The position numbers and the translations under genes are program-made. From Desulfocucumis palustris (GTDB lineage: Bacteria; Bacillota; Desulfotomaculia; Desulfotomaculales; Desulfocucumaceae): a stretch of DNA of 64,000 nucleotides. The first letter of the stretch is position 1, and every line of letters begins with the position of its first letter. Below the pieces are notes generated by a model, which was not told the origin of the DNA, did not search any database, and saw nothing but the letters and a program-made list of their open reading frames with translations. Positions 51,790-60,743 of this stretch are shown one piece after another. Where the stretch lies: positions 1 to 64,000 of the forward strand of contig NZ_BFAV01000102.1 in assembly GCF_002933875.1 (NCBI RefSeq), in the 5' to 3' direction.

Positions 51790-53676
51790 ATGAAGATACC
51801 GCTTCACACCCGTTTAAGGGGGTTAACTGGCTTTTTCTCCAGAAACAAAAACCTGCTCATACCCCTGGTGCTTTTTCTGCTGGTGGAACTGGCGGCCCTG
51901 GCCGGGGTGTTTGTCCGCCCGGAACTGGCCCTTTACGATTCCTGGTTCCGGCTGCAGGGGGTTCGTGACCCGGGCCGGCAGGTGGCGGTGGTGGCCGTGG
52001 ACGAGCCCTCCATTAAGGAACTGGGGCCACTGGCCTGGCCCAGAAAAGTGCATGCCCAGCTGCTGGAAAAATTAAGGGAAGCCAGGGTTGTTGCATTTGA
52101 CATTGTTTTTGACGCCCCCACAACCCCCGCCGACGACCGTAGCTTTGCGGCGGCCATAGCGAAACACGGCGGCGTGGTGCTGGCCAGCCAGTTTTCCTTT
52201 GAAGAGAACGGCAGCGGGGAAATGGAACAGGTTTTCCAGGCCCCATTGCCGGAGTTCATGGAGGGGGCTGCGGGGCTGGGCTTCGTCAACATGCCCACGG
52301 ATGTTGACGGTGTGGTGCGCCGGGTAACCATGGTGGATGTGAACACCTTTGAAATACCCTTTCCCTGCTTAAGCCTGGCCTCGGCCATGACGGCGTCGGG
52401 TATGAATCCCGCTCAGATTGAGCTGGAGCCCGGTTGTCTCAGGGTGGCGGGCGGCAATATCCCGGTGGACGGGGTGAACAGGGCCATGATAGATTTCTGG
52501 GGGCCCCAGGGAACTTTTAAAACCTACGGCTATGCGGACGTGCTCAGGGGAAAATACCCGCCGGAAGAGTTTAAAGACAAAATAGTGCTGGTGGGGGTTA
52601 CCACACCGGCGGCCCATGATGAAAAACCAACACCGTATACCACCTCGAACATGATAATAAGCGGCAGCATAGAAACCCCCGGGGTGGAAATCCATGCCTC
52701 GGCGGTGCAGAGCTTTCTGGACGGGCACTGGTACCGGCCGGTTCATCCCCTGGTCAATATTGTCTTTTTGTTTATTGCCGGAATGGCAACAGCCCTGGCG
52801 GTGGGGGGGCGGGGTCCCTGGCGGGGAATTGCCGGCGCCCTGGCGGTGGTGGCGGTGTCCGGGGTTCTGGTTTACGGGTTATGGTGGCAAGGCCGGCGCT
52901 GGCTTAATTTTGCCGCACCGCTGGCGCTTATTTTTATTACCTACGTGTTGGTTACCGCCTCCGACTTTATACTGGCGGAAATGGGGCGCCGCAGAACCAG
53001 GGCGCTGTTCAGCAGGTATGTGTCCCCGGCGGTGGTGGAAGAGTTGATGGCCGATCCGGACAGTGTTTCCCTGGGCGGCCAGCGCCGGGACCTGACCATA
53101 ATGTTCGTGGATATCCGGGGCTTTACCGCCTACAGCGAAAACAAGGCTCCCGAGCAGGTGGTGAACCGCCTCAATGAATACCTCACCGCTATGACCGAAG
53201 TTATCTTCCGTCACGGGGGGACCCTGGACAAATACCTGGGTGACGGGCTGATGGCCATATACGGAGCGCCCATTCAACTGCCCGACCATGTGCAAAGGGC
53301 CATCCGGACAGCGGTGGAAATTCAGGAAGTGGTGGAGAGGCTGAACAATTCCTGGGCTGAAAAAGGGGAACCCCCCCTGAAAATAGGGGTGGGCATCAAC
53401 ACCGGCAGCGTGCTGGTGGGGAACGTGGGCAGTCCGGAGCGGATGGACTATACTGTCATAGGGGAGGACGTAAACCTGGCCTCCCGGGTGGAAGGACTTA
53501 CTAAAACATTTGGCGCCCTGGTGATTATCAGTGAGAGATCCGTCCGGGTACTGGAGGCCCGGGGGGAATCCACCCGGGAGCTGGAATACCTGGGAACGGC
53601 GGAAGTAAAGGGATTTACCCTGCCCATCGGGGTGTATACCGTGCCGGACAGAAGGACCGGGAAATTTTACGCATAA
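51790..53676 (+). CDS. CHASE2-domain class III adenylate/guanylate cyclase
   Basis: A 628-residue membrane sensor. TM1 is at ~21-40 (PLVLFLLVELAALAGVFV); the extracellular CHASE2 domain (~45-320) has ALYDSWFRLQG, VAVVAVDEPSIKELG, VVAFDIVFDAPTTPADD and FVNMPTDVDGVVRRV; two or three TM helices follow at ~320-395. The cyclase domain (~430-610) has IMFVDIRGFTAYSENKAPEQ, KYLGDGLMAIYGAP (both metal Asp) and EDVNLASRVEGLTKTF. It should make cAMP or cGMP in response to an outside signal. Substrate choice cannot be settled by eye. ATG with TGAGGTG upstream. Confidence 0.92.
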   Translation: MKIPLHTRLRGLTGFFSRNKNLLIPLVLFLLVELAALAGVFVRPELALYDSWFRLQGVRDPGRQVAVVAVDEPSIKELGPLAWPRKVHAQLLEKLREARVVAFDIVFDAPTTPADDRSFAAAIAKHGGVVLASQFSFEENGSGEMEQVFQAPLPEFMEGAAGLGFVNMPTDVDGVVRRVTMVDVNTFEIPFPCLSLASAMTASGMNPAQIELEPGCLRVAGGNIPVDGVNRAMIDFWGPQGTFKTYGYADVLRGKYPPEEFKDKIVLVGVTTPAAHDEKPTPYTTSNMIISGSIETPGVEIHASAVQSFLDGHWYRPVHPLVNIVFLFIAGMATALAVGGRGPWRGIAGALAVVAVSGVLVYGLWWQGRRWLNFAAPLALIFITYVLVTASDFILAEMGRRRTRALFSRYVSPAVVEELMADPDSVSLGGQRRDLTIMFVDIRGFTAYSENKAPEQVVNRLNEYLTAMTEVIFRHGGTLDKYLGDGLMAIYGAPIQLPDHVQRAIRTAVEIQEVVERLNNSWAEKGEPPLKIGVGINTGSVLVGNVGSPERMDYTVIGEDVNLASRVEGLTKTFGALVIISERSVRVLEARGESTRELEYLGTAEVKGFTLPIGVYTVPDRRTGKFYA

Positions 53677-53716
53677 TTATTACGCATAATTATTTGGCCA
53701 ACCGGCATAAATTGTA

Positions 53717-53745
53717 TTGCGCCGTTGTAACGGCTTTAATATAAT
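53717..53745 (+). promoter_or_regulatory. Possible promoter of scfA
   Basis: TTGCGC (53717-53722), 17-base spacer, TATAAT (53740-53745), 145 bases before scfA. A REP-like arm GGGGACATTCCTTCACGAAT lies between, at 53811-53830. Confidence 0.45.
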
Positions 53746-53889
53746 TGTTGGTGGACACCGGTTGAGGATATATACCTTTGCGAAAATATTTAAGGCCGGG
53801 AATTAGAGACGGGGACATTCCTTCACGAATAAAAATAAAGGTCAGGAATTACAGGTAAATGCCCCCGGACTTTAGAAGGAGGGATTTAG

Positions 53890-54039
53890 GTGGGAAAACA
53901 CATACAAACGGTGAATAAGGTCAGCCTCAACACCACACTTAAAGGCAGGGGCTGCGGCGAGTGCCAGACCTCCTGCCAGTCGGCCTGCAAAACATCTTGC
54001 ACCGTGGGTAATCAGGTCTGCGCCAGGGAAAGCAAATAG
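53890..54039 (+). CDS. scfA: SCIFF peptide precursor (six cysteines in forty-five)
   Basis: A 49-residue peptide. CGECQTSCQSACKTSCTVGN plus a final QVC gives the six cysteines of the SCIFF family, which is nearly universal in Clostridia. The GTG at 53890 follows AAGGAGGG at 7 bases. The radical SAM/SPASM maturase gene follows 53 bases downstream, as usual; it forms thioether cross-links from Cys to a neighbouring residue. The peptide's final role is not settled. The gene is short but essentially certain. Confidence 0.96.
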   Translation: MGKHIQTVNKVSLNTTLKGRGCGECQTSCQSACKTSCTVGNQVCARESK

Positions 54040-54092
54040 TATTTTAAAAACCTGATCTTAAAAGATTGGGTTTTTTATTTGAGGTGTAATAA

Positions 54093-55445
54093 ATGCTGCA
54101 CAAATTTATTATTAACAATACGAGGGTTGTTCTGGATGTTCACAGCGGGGCGGTACACCGGGTTGACCGGTTGACCTGGGATGTGCTGGAGGATTACCGC
54201 AATATTGCCCGGGACGGGCTGCTGGAAAAACTTGCCCGGCGCTATCCCGGGCAAGAGGTGGAAGAGGCGCTGGCGGAGGTTGACGAACTGGTGGAGGCGG
54301 GGCTGCTGTTCAGCCCGGACCCCCTGGGAGGCTCCTACACTCCCCCGGCGCACAATATTGTCAAGGCGTTGTGCCTGCACCTGGCGCACGATTGCAATCT
54401 AGCCTGCCGCTATTGTTTTGCCGGGCAGGGTAAATTCGGCGGGCCGGCGGGCTTGATGTCCCTGGAGACGGGTAAAGCCGCGCTGGACTTTTTAATGAAC
54501 TCCTCCGGCGGCCGGCGCCACGTGGAAGTGGATTTTTTCGGCGGGGAACCGCTATTGAACAAAAGGGTTTTATATGGGCTGGTGGAATACGGTAACAAAC
54601 TGGCCGGGGAGAGGGACAAGGAAATAAAATTCACCCTCACCACCAACGGGCTGTTGCTGGACGAGGAGACGGGTGACTTTTTAAACCGGCACGATATGAG
54701 CGTGGTTTTGAGCCTGGACGGCAGGCCCGCGGTGCACGACACCATGCGCCCCTTTCCCGGAGGGGGCGGTTCCTATGATATTATATCCCGGAAAATCATC
54801 AATTTCCTGGAGAGCAGGGATTACCGCAATTATTACGTCCGGGGCACATATACCGCCAATAATACCGATTTTTCCAGGGATGTCCTGCACCTGGCCGGAT
54901 TGGGGCTAAGGGAAATTTCCGTGGAGCCCGTGGTGGCTCCGCCGGAGGAGGAATATGCCCTGAGAGAGGAGCATATTCCCGGGCTGTCAAGGGAATACGC
55001 CCTTCTGGCGGATATGGTGCTGGAAAGGGCCAGGGCAGGCGATCCCATTAATTTCTTCCATTTCAATATTGATCTGGAGGGCGGTCCCTGTTTGCCCAAA
55101 AGACTTTCCGGCTGTGGCGCCGGCTCGGAATATCTGGCGGTGGACCCGGAGGGCGGTCTTTATCCCTGCCACCAGTTTGTGGGGCAGGAGGAATATGTCA
55201 TGGGCGATGTATATGGAGGTTTGGTCAATAAGGAGCTGCCCGCCCGCTTTGCCGGCGCTCATGTATACAGCAAAGAGGGGTGCGCCGAATGCTGGGCCAA
55301 ATTTTTCTGCAGCGGGGGCTGTCACGCCGGCGCCCGGGCGTATAGCGGCACTATATTAAAGCCCAACCCCCTGGGCTGCCGGCTGATGAAAATGAGGCTG
55401 GAGTGCGCCCTCTACCTTAAGGTGGCCATGGCCGGCCAGCAATAA
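54093..55445 (+). CDS. scfB: SCIFF radical SAM/SPASM maturase
   Basis: A 450-residue enzyme of normal length. Residues 1-90 form the RiPP-recognition-like N-terminal region (DVHSGAVHRVDRLTWDVLED). The radical SAM cluster is C101-x3-C105-x2-C108 (HDCNLACRYCFAGQG), with VDFFGGEPLLNKRVLYGLVE and TLTTNGLLLD. The SPASM part holds SGCGAGSEYLAVDPEGGLYP-C, CAECWAKFFCSGGCHAGA and a final GCRLMKMRLECAL. It acts on the ScfA peptide encoded just upstream. A strong terminator follows. Confidence 0.96.
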   Translation: MLHKFIINNTRVVLDVHSGAVHRVDRLTWDVLEDYRNIARDGLLEKLARRYPGQEVEEALAEVDELVEAGLLFSPDPLGGSYTPPAHNIVKALCLHLAHDCNLACRYCFAGQGKFGGPAGLMSLETGKAALDFLMNSSGGRRHVEVDFFGGEPLLNKRVLYGLVEYGNKLAGERDKEIKFTLTTNGLLLDEETGDFLNRHDMSVVLSLDGRPAVHDTMRPFPGGGGSYDIISRKIINFLESRDYRNYYVRGTYTANNTDFSRDVLHLAGLGLREISVEPVVAPPEEEYALREEHIPGLSREYALLADMVLERARAGDPINFFHFNIDLEGGPCLPKRLSGCGAGSEYLAVDPEGGLYPCHQFVGQEEYVMGDVYGGLVNKELPARFAGAHVYSKEGCAECWAKFFCSGGCHAGARAYSGTILKPNPLGCRLMKMRLECALYLKVAMAGQQ

Positions 55446-55452
55446 TACAATC

Positions 55453-55488
55453 AAGGCTGCTCAGATTTTCCGGGCAGCTTTTTTTTTC
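55453..55488 (+). terminator. Rho-independent terminator after scfB
   Basis: AAGGCTGC at 55453-55460 pairs with GCAGCTTT starting at 55474 (one G-U), with a run of nine T from 55479. Confidence 0.85.
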
Positions 55489-55623
55489 TCCTTTGCCAGA
55501 CAACTTGGGCCGGCATGAAAAAGTGTTTATTAAAATATCATGTAATAAGGAGATTTCGGTAAAACGGCGGAGAATAAGCGGAATATTTTGGTGGTCGGTG
55601 GTTTTCCCCGGGGACGAGGTTTG

Positions 55624-55632
55624 TGCTATAAT
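55624..55632 (+). promoter_or_regulatory. Extended -10 promoter of the M23 peptidase gene
   Basis: TGC-TATAAT at 55624-55632 is a perfect extended -10 element; the -35 region (TTCCCC) is poor. It lies 77 bases before the TTG start. Confidence 0.5.
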
Positions 55633-55708
55633 ACTTATTGTGAGCAGTTCTGGCAATTTTCCCAAAATTATGATAAAGGTGTTACCAATTAATTCAGAGG
55701 TGGTGCTG

Positions 55709-57106
55709 TTGCATTCATTAAACGGGGTAAGATATCGCAAACGACGTCGAAATATTAAAGATAAACTAATTGATTACATAAATAAGCCCCGGGAGCCGGT
55801 CCTAATAATTTCAATCGCCCTGTATACGGTTTTAATTATGCTAATCAACGGTATTATTGAGGACGGGTACAAAGCATGGGCGGTCCAGGTGAACGGTAAA
55901 ACAGTGGCCCTGGTAAACGACCCGGCGGAGGTCCGGAAGGCCATCGGTGAACTGACGGAGAAAAAGTCCAGTATTGCGGGACGCAGGCTGGGGGTATCCG
56001 GAGAGGTAGGTCTGAGCAGGGTGTTTCCGGGGGGAGAAAGCTTTTTACAGGGTGAAGGCCTGAAGGCCGCCCTGGCGGAAAACCTCTTTTTCAGCACCAA
56101 AGCAGCCGCGGTATCGGTGGACAGCGACGTAAAGCTGGTGCTGCAGAACAGAGAGGAAGCCCGGAAGCTTCTTGACCGGCTGAAAGCGCCATACAGGTCT
56201 CCCGGCACGGAAGTGGCCTTTGCGGAGAATGTGGCCATAAAGGATGTGGAGGCCGACTCCAGTGAACTGGTTAGTGTGGATGAAGCCCTGGCACAGGTAA
56301 GAAAGGGCGCCACTGAAATTCAAACCTACCGTGTTAAAGAAGGGGACACCCTTTGGGATATCGCCTCTTCCGCCGGTATAACCCAGGAGCGGCTGATAGC
56401 CGCCAACCCGGGTATGGACCCGGACCACATAGGCATCGGCCAGGAAATCAATCTGGCTGCGGTTAAGCCCTTAATCAGCGTTCTGGCCATATCCCGGCAA
56501 ACCGCCACGGAGCAGATAGCCTTTGCCGTGGAGGAGAAAAAGGACAGCAAACTGTATTACGGGGATGAAAAGGTAGTCCAGCAGGGCAAACCGGGTAAAA
56601 AGTCGGTTACCTATCAGGTTACCAAACTTAACGGGGTAACGGTGGAAAGAAATGTATTGCAAGAAAGCGTATTGGAGCAGCCCACAACCAAAATAGTGGC
56701 CAAAGGCTCCAAGCTGCTGCTGGCCTCCCGTTCCGGGAGTTCCGGCAGGCTGGCCTGGCCCACGGTGGGCTCGGTGATTTCACCCTTCGGAAAGAGGGGC
56801 AGCAGCGTGCACGAAGGGGTGGACATCAGCGGCTCCATAGGCAACGCGGTGGCGGCCGCCGCTTCCGGGACTGTTGTCAGGGCCGGCTGGTTCGGCGGCT
56901 ACGGCAAGTGCGTGGATATATCCCACGGTGACGGGGTGATAACCCGCTACGGACATCTTTCCAAAATAGTGGTGAGCAGCGGCCAGAAGATCGCCAGGGG
57001 ACAGCTCGTCGGCAGGGTGGGCAGCACCGGGAGATCCACCGGACCTCACCTGCATTTTGAGGTAAGAATTAACGGACAGCCGAGAAACCCCATGAAATAT
57101 TTATAA
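55709..57106 (+). CDS. LysM-G5-M23 cell-wall metallopeptidase
   Basis: A 465-residue membrane-anchored protein. A basic N-terminus (RYRKRRRNIKDK) precedes one TM helix (VLIISIALYTVLIMLING, ~30-50). A LysM domain follows at ~207-252 (YRVKEGDTLWDIASSAGITQ), then a G5 domain at ~255-340 and the M23 peptidase at ~370-460 with HEGVDISG and STGPHLHFEVR zinc residues. Such enzymes cut peptidoglycan bridges and often act in sporulation or division. TTG 55709 follows AGAGGTGG; the ORF extends upstream through the promoter, so the longer start is rejected. Confidence 0.92.
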   Translation: MHSLNGVRYRKRRRNIKDKLIDYINKPREPVLIISIALYTVLIMLINGIIEDGYKAWAVQVNGKTVALVNDPAEVRKAIGELTEKKSSIAGRRLGVSGEVGLSRVFPGGESFLQGEGLKAALAENLFFSTKAAAVSVDSDVKLVLQNREEARKLLDRLKAPYRSPGTEVAFAENVAIKDVEADSSELVSVDEALAQVRKGATEIQTYRVKEGDTLWDIASSAGITQERLIAANPGMDPDHIGIGQEINLAAVKPLISVLAISRQTATEQIAFAVEEKKDSKLYYGDEKVVQQGKPGKKSVTYQVTKLNGVTVERNVLQESVLEQPTTKIVAKGSKLLLASRSGSSGRLAWPTVGSVISPFGKRGSSVHEGVDISGSIGNAVAAAASGTVVRAGWFGGYGKCVDISHGDGVITRYGHLSKIVVSSGQKIARGQLVGRVGSTGRSTGPHLHFEVRINGQPRNPMKYL

Positions 57107-57119
57107 TACGCCAAATTTT

Positions 57120-57151
57120 AACCCGGCTATAAGAGGCCGGGTTTCATTTTG
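57120..57151 (+). terminator. Rho-independent terminator
   Basis: AACCCGGC (57120-57127) pairs with GCCGGGTT (57136-57143), followed by TCATTTTG. Confidence 0.75.
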
Positions 57152-57259
57152 TAATATTCCTCCTGTTCTTTGGCCCATAAAATTATTTAAATATAATAAT
57201 AACAGGTGTTATAATAGTTCAGGTGAAAACAAGCCTGAATTAGAGAAGAGGGGTAGTAT

Positions 57260-57862
57260 ATGAAATACAGCGGCATGTCCCGGAGGGAAAAAAGAAAGTT
57301 CCGGCAAAGAATACTATTAGGCGCGGTGGCGGCGGTGCTGTCGGTGGGGCTTTTAGCCTCGTCCCTGGCGCTGCCGGTGAGCAACCTGTTTTCCGGCGAT
57401 CCGGCGGCCAGCCAGAGCCAGGCCCAAACTGAGCCTGAGCAGCCCGCCGCGGCGGAACTGGAGAAAAAGGTGAAGGAAAATCCAAAGGACCCGGCCCTCC
57501 TGGCCCAGCTGGCGGAGGCCTATATGCGGGAGGAAAACAGGGAAAAAGCGGCGGAAAACTATGAAAAGGTGCTGTCGATAAAGCCCGGTGAAAGCAGTGT
57601 AAGAATGAATCTGGCCCTGACATATTTTCTGATGGACAATAACGACAAAGCCATCGAGCACCTCCAGTACGAGATAAAGAACAATCCTGGTAACAATGAA
57701 GCCCACTATTATCTGGGACAGGTACTGGCTTACGGCAAAAATGATTTCAAGGGCGGCGCACAGGAGTTGCAGAAATTTGTTGACCTGGCCAAAACCGGGG
57801 AAAATGTGGCCAAGGCCAAACAAATGCTGGAAGAATGGCAGGTCCGGACGGAAAAAAAATAA
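57260..57862 (+). CDS. Membrane-anchored TPR protein
   Basis: A 200-residue protein with basic N-terminus (SRREKRKFRQR), one TM helix (ILLGAVAAVLSVGLLASSLA, ~18-37), a Gln/Pro/Ala-rich spacer, and three TPR units (PKDPALLAQLAEAYMREENR, YEKVLSIKPGESSVRMNLAL, YEIKNNPGNNEAHYYLGQVL). It likely scaffolds an envelope complex. ATG with GAAGAGGGG upstream; a TATAAT at 57210-57215 with upstream TG (extended -10) is its probable promoter. Confidence 0.85.
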   Translation: MKYSGMSRREKRKFRQRILLGAVAAVLSVGLLASSLALPVSNLFSGDPAASQSQAQTEPEQPAAAELEKKVKENPKDPALLAQLAEAYMREENREKAAENYEKVLSIKPGESSVRMNLALTYFLMDNNDKAIEHLQYEIKNNPGNNEAHYYLGQVLAYGKNDFKGGAQELQKFVDLAKTGENVAKAKQMLEEWQVRTEKK

Positions 57863-57890
57863 GCCCTGGCTCATAGGGCGGCTGTTTTTT

Positions 57891-57921
57891 AGCCGGGGGA
57901 TTGACAATCTCCCGGCTTTTG
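57891..57921 (+). terminator. Rho-independent terminator
   Basis: AGCCGGGGGATT (57891-57902) pairs with AATCTCCCGGCT (57906-57917, one G-U), followed by TTTTGG. Confidence 0.85.
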
Positions 57922-58008
57922 GTTCTAATATTTACCGGTAGGAATGGCTTAACAGGGCTGGGTATAATTAAACCGGTCAATCAATCAGTTGAACGGGATG
58001 TGGTTTAA

Positions 58009-58926
58009 ATGAACCCAGCGACCGCCAAACCCCCTGGAGAATATTGCCGGGGCGGAAAGAATCCATTGTTGTTGCTCAAAATTGTATCCCTGATCGCCGC
58101 CTTCATAGCAGTGATAGCCTACAGCCTGCCCGGCCAGATCCGGGGCCAGGCCTATACCGTATTCAGGGAGTTTTCCCGGGTTGGCATATTGCTCCGGACC
58201 TACGATATGAATAGCCTGGAAAGCCGGCATTTTGTGGTCAGGTACCGGCCGGGGGACGCCAAATACGCCGGATTGGTGCTGGAGGCCGCAGAGCGGTTTT
58301 ATAAACCTGTAACCCGGAGGTACCAGGCCGCGCCCAAAACAAAAATACCGGTAATCATATATCCCACCGGCTCCGAGTTGAATGCCAGTTTCGGCTGGAG
58401 CGCCAGTGAAAGCGCCATGGGGGTATACTGGGCCGGCACCATCAGAGTACTGTCACCCGCCGCCTGGACGGCGGACAAGGACTCCTCCCAGGTGCGGGAT
58501 ACATTTATAAACTCCGGCCCCATGGCCCATGAACTTACTCACCTGGCGGTGGACTACGCCACCAAAGGCAATTGCCCCCGCTGGCTGACCGAGGGACTGG
58601 CACAGTATGAGGAATACCGGCTCACCGGATTTAGATTTGATACATTGCCGCCGGAGATAAAAGATTTTTATCCCTTAACCAGCCTGGACAGGGATTTTGA
58701 CAATATGACGGATCAATCCCTGGCTTATTTCGAATCCCTTTCCGCGGTGGAATACATTATAACGGAATATGGGGAAGGGGCACTGGACCAAATGCTGGCA
58801 AGCCTTGGACGGGGAGCGACCCTTGACGGGGCGCTGGAGGATGCCCTTAATGTTGACTTAACAAAATTTGAGCATAACTGGCATCAATGGCTTGGAAACA
58901 TGTCGAAAGCCGTCTCCCGGGGTTGA
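58009..58926 (+). CDS. Peptidase MA family zinc metallopeptidase
   Basis: A 305-residue gluzincin-like protein. One TM/signal anchor at ~22-42 (LLLKIVSLIAAFIAVIAYS) is followed by an extracellular domain. The zinc site is H174-E175-x2-H178 in MAHELTHLAVDY, with E195 in TEGLAQYEEYRL as third ligand. C-terminal EYGEGALDQMLASLGRGATL is also family-typical (Peptidase_MA_2). Likely an envelope protease with unknown target. ATG with GGGATGTGG upstream. Confidence 0.88.
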   Translation: MNPATAKPPGEYCRGGKNPLLLLKIVSLIAAFIAVIAYSLPGQIRGQAYTVFREFSRVGILLRTYDMNSLESRHFVVRYRPGDAKYAGLVLEAAERFYKPVTRRYQAAPKTKIPVIIYPTGSELNASFGWSASESAMGVYWAGTIRVLSPAAWTADKDSSQVRDTFINSGPMAHELTHLAVDYATKGNCPRWLTEGLAQYEEYRLTGFRFDTLPPEIKDFYPLTSLDRDFDNMTDQSLAYFESLSAVEYIITEYGEGALDQMLASLGRGATLDGALEDALNVDLTKFEHNWHQWLGNMSKAVSRG

Positions 58927-59226
58927 AAAAATAATAGTATTCCCGTCCCATAGCCCTTAGGAAAATAGAATCAATTATTAAACAATTTATTCTTGGAGTC
59001 CAATATTTTAGCGCATTGATATAAACAAGGCAGGAATTTAAATAAGCAAAGTAGAATTTACCCCTTTGATAATAAGCGCAAAAAGTAATGTATTTTTTGA
59101 AGATAATTAATGCAATTAGTATTTTGCTGTAAAATAGTTTTTTGAAAAATCTCCTTTTTGAGAATGCCTGCTTGCTTTATTAGCTGATTATTAATTTATT
59201 TATGAAAGGCGGGGCATCGCCCTCTA
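58927..59226 (+). other. 300-base AT-rich promoter region of murA
   Basis: No gene is seen. TTGAAG (59097-59102), 17-base spacer and TATTTT (59120-59125) is the best promoter candidate for murA; AAAGGCGGGG near 59203 is a possible RBS, rather far from the ATG. Confidence 0.4.
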
Positions 59227-60501
59227 ATGAATACAGCCGTGTTGTCCAGGGAAAAGATTATTATCAATGGCAAGGCCGTTCTAAAAGGAAATATAAAAAT
59301 AGGCGGGGCCAAAAATGCCGCACTGGCGCTGATGAGCGCGGCCATTATGGCCGACGGGGAAATAATTCTCGAAAACGTGCCTGAAATCAATGACGTCATG
59401 GTAATGCTGGAAATCATCAGGTCCATGGGAGCTGATGTTGCCTGGCAGGAAAAGGAAACACTGAAAATAAAGTCTCCGGAAAAAGTAAATAGCCACCCGC
59501 CCTACAATCTGGTCAAGAAGTTGAGGGCTTCCAACCTGTTGCTGGGCCCCATGCTGGCCCGGTACGGCAAGGCCAAGGTGGCGCTGCCCGGAGGCTGCAA
59601 AATAGGCAACCGGCCCATGGACCTGCATTTCAAGGGGCTTTGCGGGCTGGGGGCGCAGCTTGAGCTGGACCGCGGCTATATCAAGGCGGAGGCCGGCGGA
59701 CTTCAGGGGGCCAGGGTTTACCTGGACTTTCCCAGCGTTGGGGCCACCGAAAATTTAATGATGGCCGCCTGCCTGGCCCAGGGTCAGACAGTTATTGAAA
59801 ACGTGGCCAAGGAGCCGGAAATAGTGGACCTGGCCAACTTTTTAAACTGCCTGGGGGCCAAGGTGCGTGGTGCCGGCACCGATGTCATTAAAATACAGGG
59901 GGTTGACAAACTGTCCGGCTGCTCCAGGTATTGCGTCATTCCGGATCGCATTGAGGCCGGCACCTTCATGGTGGCTGCCGCGGCCACCGGCGGCGACGTA
60001 ACCCTGGAGAACGTCATCAGTACCCACCTGGAGCCGGTAAGCGCCAAACTACGGGAAGCCAACGTGGAAATAACCGAAGACGAGGATACTATTCGGGTAA
60101 AGGCGGGCAGGCCGCTGAAACCCATTGATATAAAAACAATGCCTTACCCCGGTTTTCCCACCGATTTGCAGTCCCAGATGATGGCCATGCTAACCACCAT
60201 TCCCGGTACCAGCATCATTACCGAAAATATTTTTGAAAACCGGTTCCAGGTGGCGGATGAGCTGAAGCGGCTGGGCGCCAACATCAAGGTGGAGGGAAGG
60301 CTGGCGGTTATTGAAGGGGTTCAGTCCCTCCAGGGCACCCAGGTGAAGGCCACCGACCTGCGGGCCGGGGCGGCGCTGGTGGTGGCGGCCCTTACCGCCG
60401 CGGGCACCACCGAAATATACAAACCGGATTATATTTACCGGGGATATCATCAATTTGAAAAAAAACTCAAACAGCTGGGAGCGGATATCACCAGCCTGTA
60501 A
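59227..60501 (+). CDS. murA: UDP-N-acetylglucosamine 1-carboxyvinyltransferase
   Basis: A 424-residue MurA. It transfers enolpyruvate from PEP to UDP-GlcNAc, the first committed step of peptidoglycan synthesis. Motifs: LKGNIKIGGAKNAALALMSA, LRASNLLLGPMLARYGKAKV, catalytic C124 in LPGGCKIGNRPMDLH, and GFPTDLQSQMMAMLTTIPGT. The catalytic Cys, not Asp, predicts fosfomycin sensitivity. Length normal. Confidence 0.95.
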   Translation: MNTAVLSREKIIINGKAVLKGNIKIGGAKNAALALMSAAIMADGEIILENVPEINDVMVMLEIIRSMGADVAWQEKETLKIKSPEKVNSHPPYNLVKKLRASNLLLGPMLARYGKAKVALPGGCKIGNRPMDLHFKGLCGLGAQLELDRGYIKAEAGGLQGARVYLDFPSVGATENLMMAACLAQGQTVIENVAKEPEIVDLANFLNCLGAKVRGAGTDVIKIQGVDKLSGCSRYCVIPDRIEAGTFMVAAAATGGDVTLENVISTHLEPVSAKLREANVEITEDEDTIRVKAGRPLKPIDIKTMPYPGFPTDLQSQMMAMLTTIPGTSIITENIFENRFQVADELKRLGANIKVEGRLAVIEGVQSLQGTQVKATDLRAGAALVVAALTAAGTTEIYKPDYIYRGYHQFEKKLKQLGADITSL

Positions 60502-60519
60502 TTTATGATAGCCGCAACG

Positions 60520-60547
60520 GGTCTCCGGCAAAGCCGGAGGCCTATTT
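60520..60547 (+). terminator. Rho-independent terminator after murA
   Basis: GGTCTCCGGC and GCCGGAGGCC form a stem with an AA loop region and one mismatch, followed by TATTTTG. Confidence 0.65.
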
Positions 60548-60560
60548 TGCGTGCGGGGGA

Positions 60561-60644
60561 TTAATTTGGACTGCCAAGCAGTTCAAGGGCGATCAAGGCC
60601 ACAACCAATAGACCCAACATCGCAATATTTGTAAACATTAACAT
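60561..60644 (-). CDS. Possible 27-residue single-helix membrane peptide
   Basis: An ORF of 27 codons on the minus strand between murA and rlmH. After MLMFTNIA comes a perfect transmembrane stretch (MLGLLVVALIALELLG) and the end SPN. A second ATG in frame lies two codons in. RBS is weak (CGGGTG). It recalls small holin-like or type I toxin peptides of Firmicutes in length and hydrophobicity, but no family can be named. It could be chance. Confidence 0.3.
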   Translation of the reverse strand: MLMFTNIAMLGLLVVALIALELLGSPN

Positions 60645-60743
60645 CACCCGGTATAGTCATATTAATTATATAGACACGGGCAGAGTGATTAAAGTTCCTG
60701 GCTTGAAACTAAAATTATCTTCCTTTGTTTGGAGGGACTGCGA

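Noticed and set aside
52369-53295. Several minus-strand ORFs over the cyclase gene
   Set aside because: GC-rich antisense shadows without start signals.
55493-55708. N-terminal extension of the M23 peptidase
   Set aside because: It would read through the extended -10 promoter element and lacks any domain; TTG 55709 has the RBS.
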